Shown: piece after piece, positions 18,997-28,653 of the stretch
Layout: every line of letters begins with the position of its first letter
How positions within the stretch are numbered: the first letter of the stretch is position 1
Source of the DNA: Bacteroidota bacterium
GTDB taxonomy: Bacteria > Bacteroidota > Bacteroidia > Flavobacteriales > Flavobacteriaceae
NCBI GenBank assembly: GCA_027620655.1
Contig: JAQCDS010000005.1
Location: forward strand, 84,027 to 148,026
Reading direction: 5' to 3'
DNA length: 64,000 nucleotides
Program-made: the position numbers and the translations under genes
The notes under the pieces: generated by a model
What the model was told of the DNA's origin: nothing
Seen by the model: the letters and a program-made list of their open reading frames with translations, nothing else
The model's database searches: none

Positions 18997-21477
18997 ATGG
19001 CCAAAAATCTTGTAATTGTCGAGTCGCCTGCAAAGGCAAAAACAATAGAAAAATTTCTAGGGAATGACTTCAAAGTGGAATCTAGTTTTGGACACATTGC
19101 AGATCTTCCGTCCAAAGAACTAGGGATAGATGTTGATGGAGATTTTAAGCCAAAATATGAGGTTTCTAAAGACAAAAGACCAGTTGTTAAAAAACTAAAA
19201 GATTTAGCAAAAAAAGCAGAAGTTGTTTGGCTTGCAAGTGATGAAGATCGAGAAGGAGAGGCCATTGCTTGGCACTTAGCAGAAACACTAAATTTGGATA
19301 AAGCCAAAACAAAACGCATTGTTTTTCATGAAATTACAAAATCTGCTATTGAAAAAGCAGTGCAAAATCCAAGAAGTATAGACTATGATTTAGTTTATGC
19401 TCAGCAAGCAAGAAGAGTTTTGGACCGAATTGTAGGATACGAACTTTCACCAGTGCTTTGGCGCAAGGTTAAAGTTGGACTTTCTGCGGGAAGAGTTCAG
19501 TCTGTTTCTGTTCGATTAATTGTTGAGCGTGAGCGCGAAATTCATTCATTTCAGCCAATAGCGTCATTCAAAGTTGATGCGGCATTTACTACACCTAATG
19601 GGCAAATTTTTAAGGCCAATCTTCCAAAGCCATTTGACACCCAAGAAGAAGCAAAAGCATTTTTGGAACGTAACAAAAATGCATCATTTTCTGTTGCTTC
19701 ATTAGACAAAAAACCAGCAAAAAAATCACCTGCACCACCGTTTACAACATCAACACTTCAGCAAGAAGCAGCTAGAAAATTATATTTTTCTGTAAGCAAG
19801 ACCATGAATATGGCACAGCGTTTATACGAAGCAGGATTGATTACCTACATGAGAACCGATAGTGTAAATTTATCTCAAGAAGCTCGAAATGCAGCCGCCA
19901 AAGAAATTGTATCTGCATTTGGTGATAATTATAGTAAAACACGAAATTTTAAAGGCAAATCTAAAGGCGCTCAAGAAGCACATGAGGCCATTAGACCAAC
20001 AAATTTTTCGACACATTCAGTCAATCTGGAGCGTGATCAAGCGCGCCTGTATGAGCTTATTTGGAAACGTGCTATTGCTTCACAAATGAGTGACGCCCAA
20101 TTGGAGCGAACTAACGTTAAAATTGTAACTTCAAATCACGATAAACCATTTACAGCAAACGGTGAAGTCATTAAATTTGATGGGTTTTTAAAAGTATACC
20201 TCGAAGGGACAGATGATGAAAATACCGAACAAGAAGGAATGCTACCTGCCATGGCAATAAATGAAGTTGTGACCAATAATTATATAGTTGCAACGGAGCG
20301 TTTTTCACGTCCACCGTATAGATTTACTGAAGCCTCACTAGTTAAAAAATTAGAAGAACTAGGTATTGGTCGTCCATCGACTTATGCCCCTACAATTTCA
20401 ACAATTCAAAATAGAAATTATGTAGAAAAGGGAACAGTTGAGGGCAAAGAACGACACTATCGTTCGTTGACACTCAAAGACAATCTTTTAGAAGAAAAAA
20501 CGCTTTCTGAAAATTTTGGTTCGGATAAAGGGAAGCTTGTTCCAACTGATATAGGAATGATTGTTACAGATTTTTTAGTAAATCATTTTGAAGCAATTTT
20601 GGATTATAATTTTACGGCCAAAGTTGAAGCAGATTTTGATGCAATAGCTACTGGAAATGCCGATTGGACCAAAATGATGAAATCTTTTTATGGTACTTTT
20701 CACTCTCAAGTAGAGGATGTTCAAGAAAATGCCGACAGAGAATCTGGAGAACGAATACTAGGAACAGACCCTGCTACAGGGAGACAACTTAGTGTGCGTT
20801 TAGGGAAGTTTGGACCAATGGCACAAATTGGAACTGCTGATGAGGAAGAAAAGCAAGTTTTTGCTAGTGTTCCTCCTACATTGCAATTGAGTTCAATTAC
20901 TTTTGAGCAGGCATTAAATTTGTTTAAACTGCCAAAAGATTTGGGTGTATATGAAGGAGAAGATGTTTTAGTCAATAATGGTAGGTTTGGACCTTATGTC
21001 AAGTTCGGTAAGAATTTCATTTCCCTTCCAAAGGGTGTGGATCCACTAAGTGTTGAAATGGAAGAAGCCATAGAACTAATCAAGGATAAGGAAAAAGCTG
21101 ATGCACCAATTTATGAATATGAAGGGCTTCCAGTACAAAAAGGGAAGGGGCGTTTTGGTCCTTTTATTAAGTGGAATAATATGTTCATCAATGTTAATAA
21201 AAAATACGGTTGGGATAATCTTTCATCGGACGATATAGAGACTTTGATAAAGGACAAGATTCAAAAAGAAATTGACAAAATTGTCCATGACTGGGAAGAT
21301 GAAGGGATTCGTGTTGAAAAAGCACGTTGGGGCCGACATAGCATCATAAAAGGAAAAATAAAAATTGAACTTCCCAAAACGGTTGATGCGTCTAAACTTA
21401 CTTTAGAAGAAGTCAAAGAACTATTAGAAAAACACACCCCCAAAAAAGCATCACGAAGTAGAAAAAACAAGAAATAG
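18997..21477 (+). CDS. topA: DNA topoisomerase I
   Basis: An 826-residue type IA topoisomerase that relaxes negative supercoils. The TOPRIM domain opens with LVIVESPAKAKTIEKFLG and includes the DEDREGEA acidic triad (about residues 88-95). The catalytic tyrosine is Tyr284 in ITYMRTDS. The C-terminus has no cysteine zinc fingers; instead it carries Topo_C repeats with GRFGPYVKFG and GRFGPFIKW, the form usual in Bacteroidota. The tail is strongly basic. The arginase-fold gene follows after 3 bases, so the two are probably co-transcribed. Confidence 0.98.
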   Translation: MAKNLVIVESPAKAKTIEKFLGNDFKVESSFGHIADLPSKELGIDVDGDFKPKYEVSKDKRPVVKKLKDLAKKAEVVWLASDEDREGEAIAWHLAETLNLDKAKTKRIVFHEITKSAIEKAVQNPRSIDYDLVYAQQARRVLDRIVGYELSPVLWRKVKVGLSAGRVQSVSVRLIVEREREIHSFQPIASFKVDAAFTTPNGQIFKANLPKPFDTQEEAKAFLERNKNASFSVASLDKKPAKKSPAPPFTTSTLQQEAARKLYFSVSKTMNMAQRLYEAGLITYMRTDSVNLSQEARNAAAKEIVSAFGDNYSKTRNFKGKSKGAQEAHEAIRPTNFSTHSVNLERDQARLYELIWKRAIASQMSDAQLERTNVKIVTSNHDKPFTANGEVIKFDGFLKVYLEGTDDENTEQEGMLPAMAINEVVTNNYIVATERFSRPPYRFTEASLVKKLEELGIGRPSTYAPTISTIQNRNYVEKGTVEGKERHYRSLTLKDNLLEEKTLSENFGSDKGKLVPTDIGMIVTDFLVNHFEAILDYNFTAKVEADFDAIATGNADWTKMMKSFYGTFHSQVEDVQENADRESGERILGTDPATGRQLSVRLGKFGPMAQIGTADEEEKQVFASVPPTLQLSSITFEQALNLFKLPKDLGVYEGEDVLVNNGRFGPYVKFGKNFISLPKGVDPLSVEMEEAIELIKDKEKADAPIYEYEGLPVQKGKGRFGPFIKWNNMFINVNKKYGWDNLSSDDIETLIKDKIQKEIDKIVHDWEDEGIRVEKARWGRHSIIKGKIKIELPKTVDASKLTLEEVKELLEKHTPKKASRSRKNKK

Positions 21478-21480
21478 ACA

Positions 21481-22638
21481 ATGGATTTTAGTTTACTTTC
21501 TCCAGTTTCTGATCGCCTTTTCGATTCCATCAAATTGTCTCATTTTCAGTCGCTTGGCCGAAAGTTAAAACTTCATACCTCTCAATCTCTTCCAGATTTA
21601 GAGGATGTGAATATTGCAATTTTTGGCGTTCTTGAAACCAGAAATGCAACTGACGATATTGGAGAAACTTTTCAACTTGATGAGGTTCGAAAATCATTGT
21701 ATTCTTTGTTTCCCGGAAATTGGAGTGTAAACATAGCAGATTTAGGAGATTTAAAAAATGGTGCATCAGTAAATGATACTTATTTTGCTGTAACTCAACT
21801 TATAAAATCATTGCTTGAGCAAAAAATTATTCCAATAATTATTGGTGGAAGTCAAGATCTTACCTATGCAAATTATCGTGCTTATGACACCATTAGACCA
21901 ATGATTAATATTGTAAATATTGATAAAAGTTTTGATTTGGGCGATTCGTCAAAGCCCATTACAAACTCAAGCTATATAGGCAAAGTTATTTTAGAAAAGC
22001 CCTATAACTTGTTCAATTATACAACATTAGGATACCAGACCTATTTCAATGCCCAAGAGGAAATAGACTTAATGGAAAAATTATATTTTGAGTACTATCG
22101 TTTAGGCAATATAAATAAAAACATAAAAACTGTAGAACCTGCACTTCGAGATGCCGATTTGGTAACGATTGATTTAAAATCTGTTAAATCTTCTGAAGTA
22201 AGTATCAAACAAAAATACTCTCCAAATGGTTTTGATGGGAAGGAAATATGTGCCATTGCACGTTATGCTGGTATAAGTAACAGAGTATCATCATTTGGTA
22301 TCTACGAATATAACCCATCGCCAGATGATGAAGCCACATCAATGCTTATAGCCCAAATGATTTGGTATTTTATAGAAGGATATTGTTGCCGTCAACAAGA
22401 CGATCAATTTCAAAACACGGATGATTTTAATAAATATACAGTTTTAGTTGAGGATCAAGAGTTGGTATTTTATAAGAGTTTAAAAACTGGACGTTGGTGG
22501 ATTGAAACACCATTTTTAGCATTTACAAATACTAAACAAAAAAAATATTCGTTATTAGCATGTATGCACGAAGATTACGAGCAAGCAACAAAAGGTATAA
22601 TTCCCGAACGCTGGTATAAAGCATGTAAAAAAAATTAA
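21481..22638 (+). CDS. Arginase/formimidoylglutamase-fold protein with degraded metal site
   Basis: A 385-residue protein whose core follows the ureohydrolase (arginase, agmatinase, formimidoylglutamase) fold. The metal motifs are aligned but altered. GGxH is GGSQ (Gln125), DxHxD is D148-K-S150-F-D152, and the DxD that ends the fold is D231-L-K233. By comparison with arginase, three of six manganese ligands (two His, one Asp) are replaced. A C-terminal extension of about 90 residues is not part of the usual domain. Databases often name such flavobacterial proteins formimidoylglutamase; on this sequence I doubt catalysis. It sits between topA and gldK, 3 bases after topA. Confidence 0.8.
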   Translation: MDFSLLSPVSDRLFDSIKLSHFQSLGRKLKLHTSQSLPDLEDVNIAIFGVLETRNATDDIGETFQLDEVRKSLYSLFPGNWSVNIADLGDLKNGASVNDTYFAVTQLIKSLLEQKIIPIIIGGSQDLTYANYRAYDTIRPMINIVNIDKSFDLGDSSKPITNSSYIGKVILEKPYNLFNYTTLGYQTYFNAQEEIDLMEKLYFEYYRLGNINKNIKTVEPALRDADLVTIDLKSVKSSEVSIKQKYSPNGFDGKEICAIARYAGISNRVSSFGIYEYNPSPDDEATSMLIAQMIWYFIEGYCCRQQDDQFQNTDDFNKYTVLVEDQELVFYKSLKTGRWWIETPFLAFTNTKQKKYSLLACMHEDYEQATKGIIPERWYKACKKN

Positions 22639-22678
22639 CACTTTATGTTTTCATTAGGATTATTAAATAAAAAAAAAG

Positions 22679-22709
22679 TTGTAATTCTGAAAATATATAA
22701 ATAAGTTTA
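22679..22709 (+). promoter_or_regulatory. Candidate gldKLMN promoter
   Basis: TTG (22679-22681), 20 bases and TAAGTTTA (22702-22709) match the Bacteroidota promoter except for the last base of the -7 element. It ends 41 bases before the gldK ATG and lies in the 112-base gap after the arginase-fold gene. Confidence 0.4.
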
Positions 22710-22750
22710 CAAACTTTAAAAGACTGGGGGTTTTCCCAAACTAAATACTT

Positions 22751-24100
22751 ATGAAAAAAATCATATTTTTAACCATGGCATTGGCCATTTTCAGCAGTTG
22801 TGGTTCTAGAGATAAAGGAGAACTTGTTGGTGTCAAAGGCAAAAGATGGCATCCAGAAAAGCCTTATGGAATGAGTCTAATTCCAGGTGGTGCATTTGTG
22901 ATGGGTAAAGCAGATGATGACGTTGTTGATTTACAAGACGCTCCAACCAAAACAGTTACTGTACGTTCTTTTTACATGGACGAAACAGAAATTACAAATA
23001 GTGAATATCGTCAATTTGTACATTGGGTTAGAGATTCTATTTTGAGAGAAAAACTTGCAGAAATGGCCGATTTAGAAGGAAAAACTTCTGAAGATGAAGG
23101 TATTGGTCAATTTGCATATCTTGATTCTGGAGATGAAGAAGAATTGACACCATATCAACGCTATATGCTAGATACTTATGGTGATGAACAACGAAAAATC
23201 AATAGAGATGTAGATCTTATTTTTGACACTGAAGATTATCCAGATGAGCTGTATGCAGAAGTAATGGATGGAATGTACCTTCCGCCAGATGAGTGGTATA
23301 ACGGTCAGCGTACATGGGATGTAAGTCAATTTGTGTTTGAATTTACTTACATGGACATTGAAGAAGCTGCAAAATATAGAGAATTAAAACGTAGTGACTT
23401 TATTGAAAAATATCCAGTAAAGGTCTATCCAGACACAACGGTTTGGATTCGTGATTTTGAATATGCCTACAACGTTCCGATGCATAACGATTACTTTTGG
23501 CATGAAGCTTATGGCGATTATCCAGTAGTTGGAATTTCATTTGAGCAAGCACAAGCTTTTTGTCAGTGGCGAACACTCTACAAAAATGGCTATCAAAAAT
23601 CTAAAGGAAAGCAAAACGTTAATATGTTTCGATTGCCTTCTGAGGCGGAATGGGAATATGCTGCTCGAGGAGGTTTAGATGGTGCGGCATTTCCTTGGGG
23701 TGGTCCATATGCAAAAAATGACAGAGGCTGTTTCCTAGCAAATTTCAAACCATTAAGAGGAAACTATGCAGCAGATCAGGCACTTTACACGGTAGAGGCA
23801 GATGCTTACGAGCCCAACGACTACAATCTATATAATATGGCAGGGAATGTGTCAGAGTGGGTAAACTCATCTTATGATGCATCATCTTATGAATATACGG
23901 CATCATTTAACCCTAACGTAAATGACAAAGATAATCCTCGTAAAGTTGTTCGTGGTGGTTCTTGGAAAGATGTTGCCTATTTCTTACAAGTTAGTTCTAG
24001 AGACTATGAAAATAAAGACTCTGCTCGAAGCTACATAGGTTTTCGTACGGTTCAGGATTACTTGGGGACAGACGCTACCGCAAACGACGCAACAAATTAA
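22751..24100 (+). CDS. gldK: GldK, type IX secretion ring lipoprotein
   Basis: A 449-residue lipoprotein (lipobox FSSCGS, Cys17). It carries a formylglycine-generating-enzyme/SUMF1-like domain (SLIPGGAFVMGKA at about 41-53, MDETEITNSEYRQF at about 76-89, and RLPSEAEWEYAARGG plus NVSEWVNSSYD towards the end). GldK and GldN build the periplasmic ring of the type IX secretion system attached to the outer membrane. An acidic stretch between residues about 105 and 160 interrupts the domain, as in flavobacterial GldK. It opens the gldKLMN operon. Confidence 0.96.
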   Translation: MKKIIFLTMALAIFSSCGSRDKGELVGVKGKRWHPEKPYGMSLIPGGAFVMGKADDDVVDLQDAPTKTVTVRSFYMDETEITNSEYRQFVHWVRDSILREKLAEMADLEGKTSEDEGIGQFAYLDSGDEEELTPYQRYMLDTYGDEQRKINRDVDLIFDTEDYPDELYAEVMDGMYLPPDEWYNGQRTWDVSQFVFEFTYMDIEEAAKYRELKRSDFIEKYPVKVYPDTTVWIRDFEYAYNVPMHNDYFWHEAYGDYPVVGISFEQAQAFCQWRTLYKNGYQKSKGKQNVNMFRLPSEAEWEYAARGGLDGAAFPWGGPYAKNDRGCFLANFKPLRGNYAADQALYTVEADAYEPNDYNLYNMAGNVSEWVNSSYDASSYEYTASFNPNVNDKDNPRKVVRGGSWKDVAYFLQVSSRDYENKDSARSYIGFRTVQDYLGTDATANDATN

Positions 24101-24134
24101 ATATAATAAACATATAATACTTAAAAATTAAACT

Positions 24135-24653
24135 ATGGCTTTTAAAATAAATAAAAAGGTGATGAATATGGCATACGGATTAGGTGCAGCAGTAGTAATT
24201 ATTGGAGCACTTATGAAAATTATACACAAAGACTTAGGTCCACTGACTGGAAGTATGCTCTTGACAATCGGTCTAGTTACTGAAGCTTTAATTTTTGCCT
24301 TATCTGCATTTGATACTCCAGATGAGGAGTACAAGTGGGAAAGAGCTTTCCCAGTTTTAACTGATCCAGACGCACTATCGCCCACTGGTTCAGACTCACC
24401 TTCTGTAAGTGCACCCGAGGAAATTCAAAAGAAATATAATGAGCAAATTAAAAAAGCTACAGATCATATGAAATCAATTAATGATGTATATAAATCTCAG
24501 CTTGAAACTGCCAGTCAACAAGCAGAAATCAACATGAGCTCCATGGAAAATGCAACTAAAGTTCAAGAGCAAATGGAATCATTAGCATCAAACTTATCAT
24601 CTTTGAATGGTATCTATGGGGGAATGTTATCTGCTATGAAAACAAAAAATTAA
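24135..24653 (+). CDS. gldL: GldL, type IX secretion / gliding motor membrane subunit
   Basis: A 172-residue protein with two membrane helices (about 12-31 and 38-59) and a cytoplasmic helical tail. Glu50 lies inside the second helix (GLVTEALIF), at the place of the proton-coupling glutamate described for GldL, and Lys28/His31 sit at the end of the first. GldL pentamers surround a GldM dimer and convert proton motive force into rotation. The protein is shorter than the roughly 215-residue GldL of F. johnsoniae (length from memory), mainly in the linker after the membrane part. Confidence 0.95.
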   Translation: MAFKINKKVMNMAYGLGAAVVIIGALMKIIHKDLGPLTGSMLLTIGLVTEALIFALSAFDTPDEEYKWERAFPVLTDPDALSPTGSDSPSVSAPEEIQKKYNEQIKKATDHMKSINDVYKSQLETASQQAEINMSSMENATKVQEQMESLASNLSSLNGIYGGMLSAMKTKN

Positions 24654-24697
24654 CAGACATTTTTTTCAATAATTTAATTAACTAAAACTAAAAAAAA

Positions 24698-26299
24698 ATG
24701 GCTGGAACTAAAGAGAGTCCAAGGCAAAAAATGATAAACCTAATGTATTTGGTGTTTATTGCTATGTTAGCCTTAAATATGTCAAAGGAAGTTTTAACTG
24801 CTTTTGGTCAGATTACTGAACAAGTTGAAGAAAACAATGCTGCACTTATCGATAGAATTGAAACCTTTGAAGAGACCATTGAAAAAAATTACAACAGCGA
24901 GGGACAGCAAGACGTCTGGGCTGAAAAAAAATGGGCTAAAGATATAATTAGTGAAGTTACTTTAAACTTTGTAACACATCTAAATTCTTTACCAGATCCA
25001 AATCCACCCAAAAAAGATGTCAAAGGTCGCGGGGAGATATTGGACTACGAAGTTATGGATAAGTCAAGTTGGTATGATAAGAAATTTTTCTTAAACTCTG
25101 CTGCAGATGCTAAATTAACTGAAGATGGTGAAGCATTTGTCAATAATGTTAGAGACTTTAAAGAAAACTTTGATGAGGTTATAGATTCTTTGTTATTAAG
25201 CGATCAAAACAATCTTGATTACAAGAAATTAAAAGAGGAGATTGATCAAGTTTTTAATCCTGACGATCAGATTATTGATAGCGAGGGAATTAAAAGAAAC
25301 TGGATGGAACTATTTCATGGTTACCCCGAAGTGACAACCAACACCAGGTTAGCTATGATGAAGTCTAATGCATTATCATTTAAAGCCCAGCTGCTTTCTT
25401 TTATGATTGGTGGTCAATATAAAGTTAATGCAACCCTAGCTAACTTTGACGCATATGTGGTTTCTGATAGGAATGCCTATTTTCCTGGGTCAAAATTTCA
25501 AGGTAAAATTATATTAGGAAAAAAATCTAAAGATTTAAAGCCAAAGTCTGTTAAAATTAATGATATAGACGTTGACCCAAACCAATCGTTGGATAGTGAA
25601 GGCGCCATTATTTTAGATTTCCCTGTTGGACGTGTCGGTACCAACAAAATTCAGGGAACTGTATTTTTTGAGGAAAAGGGGGAGATAATCCCTATCGAAG
25701 TAGATTCTGAATATGATGTTATTTCTAAACCTAACTCCGCATCAGTTGAAGTTGTTGGTAGAAATACATTGTTTAGAAATCATAACAATGAGGTTTTAAT
25801 TTCTGTTCCTGGAATAGCCTCAAACGATATTGGTTTGTCAACAGTGGATAACAATGCTAAAATTACAAATAATGGGAATGGACAATACACAATTCGTCCC
25901 GAGCAAGGACAAAAAATTGATTTAATTATCAATGGAGAGTTCAGCACTGGAGATAAATTTACTGACAAGAAAGAATTTTTTATCCGAAGACCTCCAGAGC
26001 CTACGGTATTTTTTAACGGTAAAGAAGCTGGTAAGATGGCCAAAAGAACCATACAAAATGCTGCAGTATCAGCAATTTATCCGCCTGCTTATGGTATTTC
26101 TCAAAAAGTTACCATTACATCATTTAAAGTCAAAATTGGTGCTAGAACATTTGAGTGCTCTGGAAACAGATTATCACAACAGGCTAAAAATTACTTACAA
26201 AGAGCTCCTGTTGGTTTTGATATCACCATCAAAGATATTTTGTACGCAGGGATTACGTCTGGAACCAAAATATCGGGGCCGTCCATAACCATAAATTAA
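24698..26299 (+). CDS. gldM: GldM, type IX secretion motor shaft
   Basis: A 533-residue protein with one N-terminal membrane helix (QKMINLMYLVFIAMLALNMS, about 10-29) and a long periplasmic part of four successive domains. The helical D1 (about 35-220) and three beta-rich domains are followed by the C-terminal end SGPSITIN. The helix packs inside the GldL pentamer, and the periplasmic part carries torque to the GldKN ring. It lies 44 bases after gldL. Confidence 0.97.
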   Translation: MAGTKESPRQKMINLMYLVFIAMLALNMSKEVLTAFGQITEQVEENNAALIDRIETFEETIEKNYNSEGQQDVWAEKKWAKDIISEVTLNFVTHLNSLPDPNPPKKDVKGRGEILDYEVMDKSSWYDKKFFLNSAADAKLTEDGEAFVNNVRDFKENFDEVIDSLLLSDQNNLDYKKLKEEIDQVFNPDDQIIDSEGIKRNWMELFHGYPEVTTNTRLAMMKSNALSFKAQLLSFMIGGQYKVNATLANFDAYVVSDRNAYFPGSKFQGKIILGKKSKDLKPKSVKINDIDVDPNQSLDSEGAIILDFPVGRVGTNKIQGTVFFEEKGEIIPIEVDSEYDVISKPNSASVEVVGRNTLFRNHNNEVLISVPGIASNDIGLSTVDNNAKITNNGNGQYTIRPEQGQKIDLIINGEFSTGDKFTDKKEFFIRRPPEPTVFFNGKEAGKMAKRTIQNAAVSAIYPPAYGISQKVTITSFKVKIGARTFECSGNRLSQQAKNYLQRAPVGFDITIKDILYAGITSGTKISGPSITIN

Positions 26300-26306
26300 T
26301 ATCACG

Positions 26307-27563
26307 ATGAAAAAGTTATTTTCAGTTTTATTACTCACTCCATTTTTTTGCTTTTCACAAGCTAACTTGTTAAACACCAAATCATCTTTTGAAATTGAAA
26401 ATGTATCTAAACAAGTTGATGAGGATGCCAAACCCTTGGACTACGAGTACGTTTCTGATGACGATATTTTGTTTTCATTTACAACTTGGGAAGTCATCGA
26501 TTTGAATCAGCGGGTCAATTTTCCGTTATATTTTCCCACTGAGATTAGCTTAGTTTCTGATGATCGTCGTCCGCTAATCCATTATCTATTACAAGCCATA
26601 GAAGATCCACTGATTGGGGCGCAAGCATATTTCGACCACAATTTTACAGACCCTATGGAATTGGAAGACGTTAACAGAATTCGTGAATATAAAAGACTTA
26701 AAAAAGGAATTGATGCCGATGGTATTACAGAGGGTGAAGAACATTTTTATGAAACAGGATCAACAAAAACATATTTGGAGACCTTAGGCTATGTTTTTCC
26801 TGAAGACGAAGAATGGGTCAATTATGACCCTATTTCTGACGAGTTTTTAGATCTTCAACGAAATGGTGATAATGACACAGCTACACTCTACAAAGAAAAA
26901 TGGGATGCTGCAGCATCCGAGGTCATGCCTGATGAAAACTTTGATTTCGCTGAATTTGATTATTCTGATGTCAGAAAATATCTACTTAAAGGAATTTGGT
27001 ATTTTGATAAAAAAGCGACACAGTTAAAATACAGACCGATAGCTCTAGGCCCTGTAGGGATGAATGCTGAGGAAAAATTCCAAAGACAAAACTCTGATGA
27101 TCAATCTAACCCTAGTTCTAGCGCTGTTGAAATGGATGAATTTGGAGCATTTGACGACGAGCCTCAAGACAATCAAGACGTAGCCGTTTCTGCAGATTCT
27201 GATGAAGAAATAACAGATGGATTCGATTCTTTTTCTGAAGAATCTACAGATTTTTCTGATTCAACACAGTTGGATGAAGATAAAGAATATCGTGCCATGT
27301 TTTGGGTATTTTTCCCAGAAGTTAGAAATTTATTACACCGATCTTATGCCTTTAACGACAAGAACATGTCTAAACCTATTTCTTTTGATCATTTAATAAA
27401 CTCAAGACGTTTTTCTGGGACAATTTACAGAGAAGCAAATGTTTATCAAGATAGAGATATAAGAAAATATATTAGCGAGGGGGGTTCTTTAATGCAACTT
27501 CTAGAATCGCAGCGGATCAAAGAAAAGATCAGAAACTTGGAACAAGATATGTGGAGTTATTAA
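26307..27563 (+). CDS. gldN: GldN, type IX secretion ring protein with acidic insertion
   Basis: A 418-residue exported protein (signal peptide MKKLFSVLLLTPFFCFSQA). The family core is split. Residues about 50-250 hold the N-terminal region, including WEVIDLNQRVNFPLYFPTE and the RPIALGPVG end. Residues about 328-418 hold the C-terminal region with YRAMFWVFFPEVR and RDIRKYISEG. Between them, residues 262-326 form a low-complexity linker with about two dozen Asp/Glu and almost no basic residues. GldN pairs with GldK in the periplasmic ring. The gene lies 7 bases after gldM and ends before a strong terminator. Confidence 0.95.
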   Translation: MKKLFSVLLLTPFFCFSQANLLNTKSSFEIENVSKQVDEDAKPLDYEYVSDDDILFSFTTWEVIDLNQRVNFPLYFPTEISLVSDDRRPLIHYLLQAIEDPLIGAQAYFDHNFTDPMELEDVNRIREYKRLKKGIDADGITEGEEHFYETGSTKTYLETLGYVFPEDEEWVNYDPISDEFLDLQRNGDNDTATLYKEKWDAAASEVMPDENFDFAEFDYSDVRKYLLKGIWYFDKKATQLKYRPIALGPVGMNAEEKFQRQNSDDQSNPSSSAVEMDEFGAFDDEPQDNQDVAVSADSDEEITDGFDSFSEESTDFSDSTQLDEDKEYRAMFWVFFPEVRNLLHRSYAFNDKNMSKPISFDHLINSRRFSGTIYREANVYQDRDIRKYISEGGSLMQLLESQRIKEKIRNLEQDMWSY

Positions 27564-27581
27564 GTCTCTTAAATAAAATTT

Positions 27582-27607
27582 AAAACCCACAAATTGTGGG
27601 TTTTTTT
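27582..27607 (+). terminator. Intrinsic terminator of gldKLMN
   Basis: AACCCACAA and TTGTGGGTT pair closely and are followed by a run of seven T, 19 bases after the gldN stop. It should separate gldKLMN from the MORN/protease gene. Confidence 0.85.
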
Positions 27608-27633
27608 AATTTTTCTAATCAAATAAAATTTAA

Positions 27634-28644
27634 ATGAAAAAAGCTATACTATTAATTATTTTAATGACTTTTTTGAATTCATTTAGTCAATGTATTGATG
27701 GAGATTGTGATAATGGTTTTGGAACCTATATTTATAGTGATCGTAGCACATACGACCGCTATGAAGGGCAATGGAAAAATCGTAAGATGAATGGTACGGG
27801 TAAACTTTATTTTACTAATGGATGGATTTATGAGGGGGGAATAGAAAACGATTCTATCAAAGGAAAAGGAAAACTTGAATCAAATTCATTTACAAAGGAG
27901 GGTTTGTTTATAGAAATACATGACGACAATATAGTCTTCATCGCATTAAATGGTTCCAATGGTCTCTATATTGATAAATTAAATTCTATCACATATGTTG
28001 GAAATTTTATTAATGATAAGCTGAACGGTGAAGGGGAGATTAGGTATGAGTCTTACACAATAACTGGTAATTTCATTGATAATAAACTTGAGGGAAGAGG
28101 GGTTATTAAATTTATTAACGGAGATAGATTTGAAGGTATTTTTAAAAATGGTAAAAGAAACGGTTATGGGGTTTTTACATTTGCTAAAGGTGGCGAGTTA
28201 CGTGGTCGCTGGCTCAATGACGAATTTATTGATGGTTCCGATTATGATAATCCTAATGCTATTGACCTTATTTTACAAGGACCAGGAGCTTACAGTATCC
28301 AAGTCAACTTTCAAGGTCAACTAACAATACCTATGGTTTTGGACACTGGTGCGGATTTGGTTTTACTTAAACGAGAAAATTTTGCCTCTTTGTTGGCAGA
28401 AGGTAACATTAAAGAAATAATTACTGATGATGCTAATTTTTCTGACGCTAGTGGTAATACAAACAAAGGAATTATTTATGTGATTAGTGAAATTACAATT
28501 GGAAACTATACAATTTCAAATATTCCGTGTGCTGTAAACCCTTCAGTTGACCAGGCGCCTAATCTTTTGGGAATGAGTGCGCTTAGAAAACTAGGAGACT
28601 TTATTAAAATCGATTTTATCAAAAACCAATTAATAGTCGATTGA
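27634..28644 (+). CDS. Exported MORN-repeat protein fused to a retropepsin-like aspartic protease
   Basis: A 336-residue protein with a signal peptide (MKKAILLIILMTFLNSFSQ). Residues about 27-200 hold about six MORN-type repeats (for example YEGQWKNRKMNGTGKLYF, YVGNFINDKLNGEGEI, FEGIFKNGKRNGYGVF). Residues about 212-336 form a clan AA aspartic protease domain with the catalytic motif LDTGADLVLL (Asp237) and the later NLLGMSAL motif typical of TIGR02281/retropepsin-like bacterial proteases. Such domains work as dimers. MORN repeats bind lipids or proteins. The substrate is unknown. It follows the gldN terminator, and the next gene starts 9 bases after its stop. Confidence 0.85.
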   Translation: MKKAILLIILMTFLNSFSQCIDGDCDNGFGTYIYSDRSTYDRYEGQWKNRKMNGTGKLYFTNGWIYEGGIENDSIKGKGKLESNSFTKEGLFIEIHDDNIVFIALNGSNGLYIDKLNSITYVGNFINDKLNGEGEIRYESYTITGNFIDNKLEGRGVIKFINGDRFEGIFKNGKRNGYGVFTFAKGGELRGRWLNDEFIDGSDYDNPNAIDLILQGPGAYSIQVNFQGQLTIPMVLDTGADLVLLKRENFASLLAEGNIKEIITDDANFSDASGNTNKGIIYVISEITIGNYTISNIPCAVNPSVDQAPNLLGMSALRKLGDFIKIDFIKNQLIVD

Positions 28645-28653
28645 ATTTATTAA

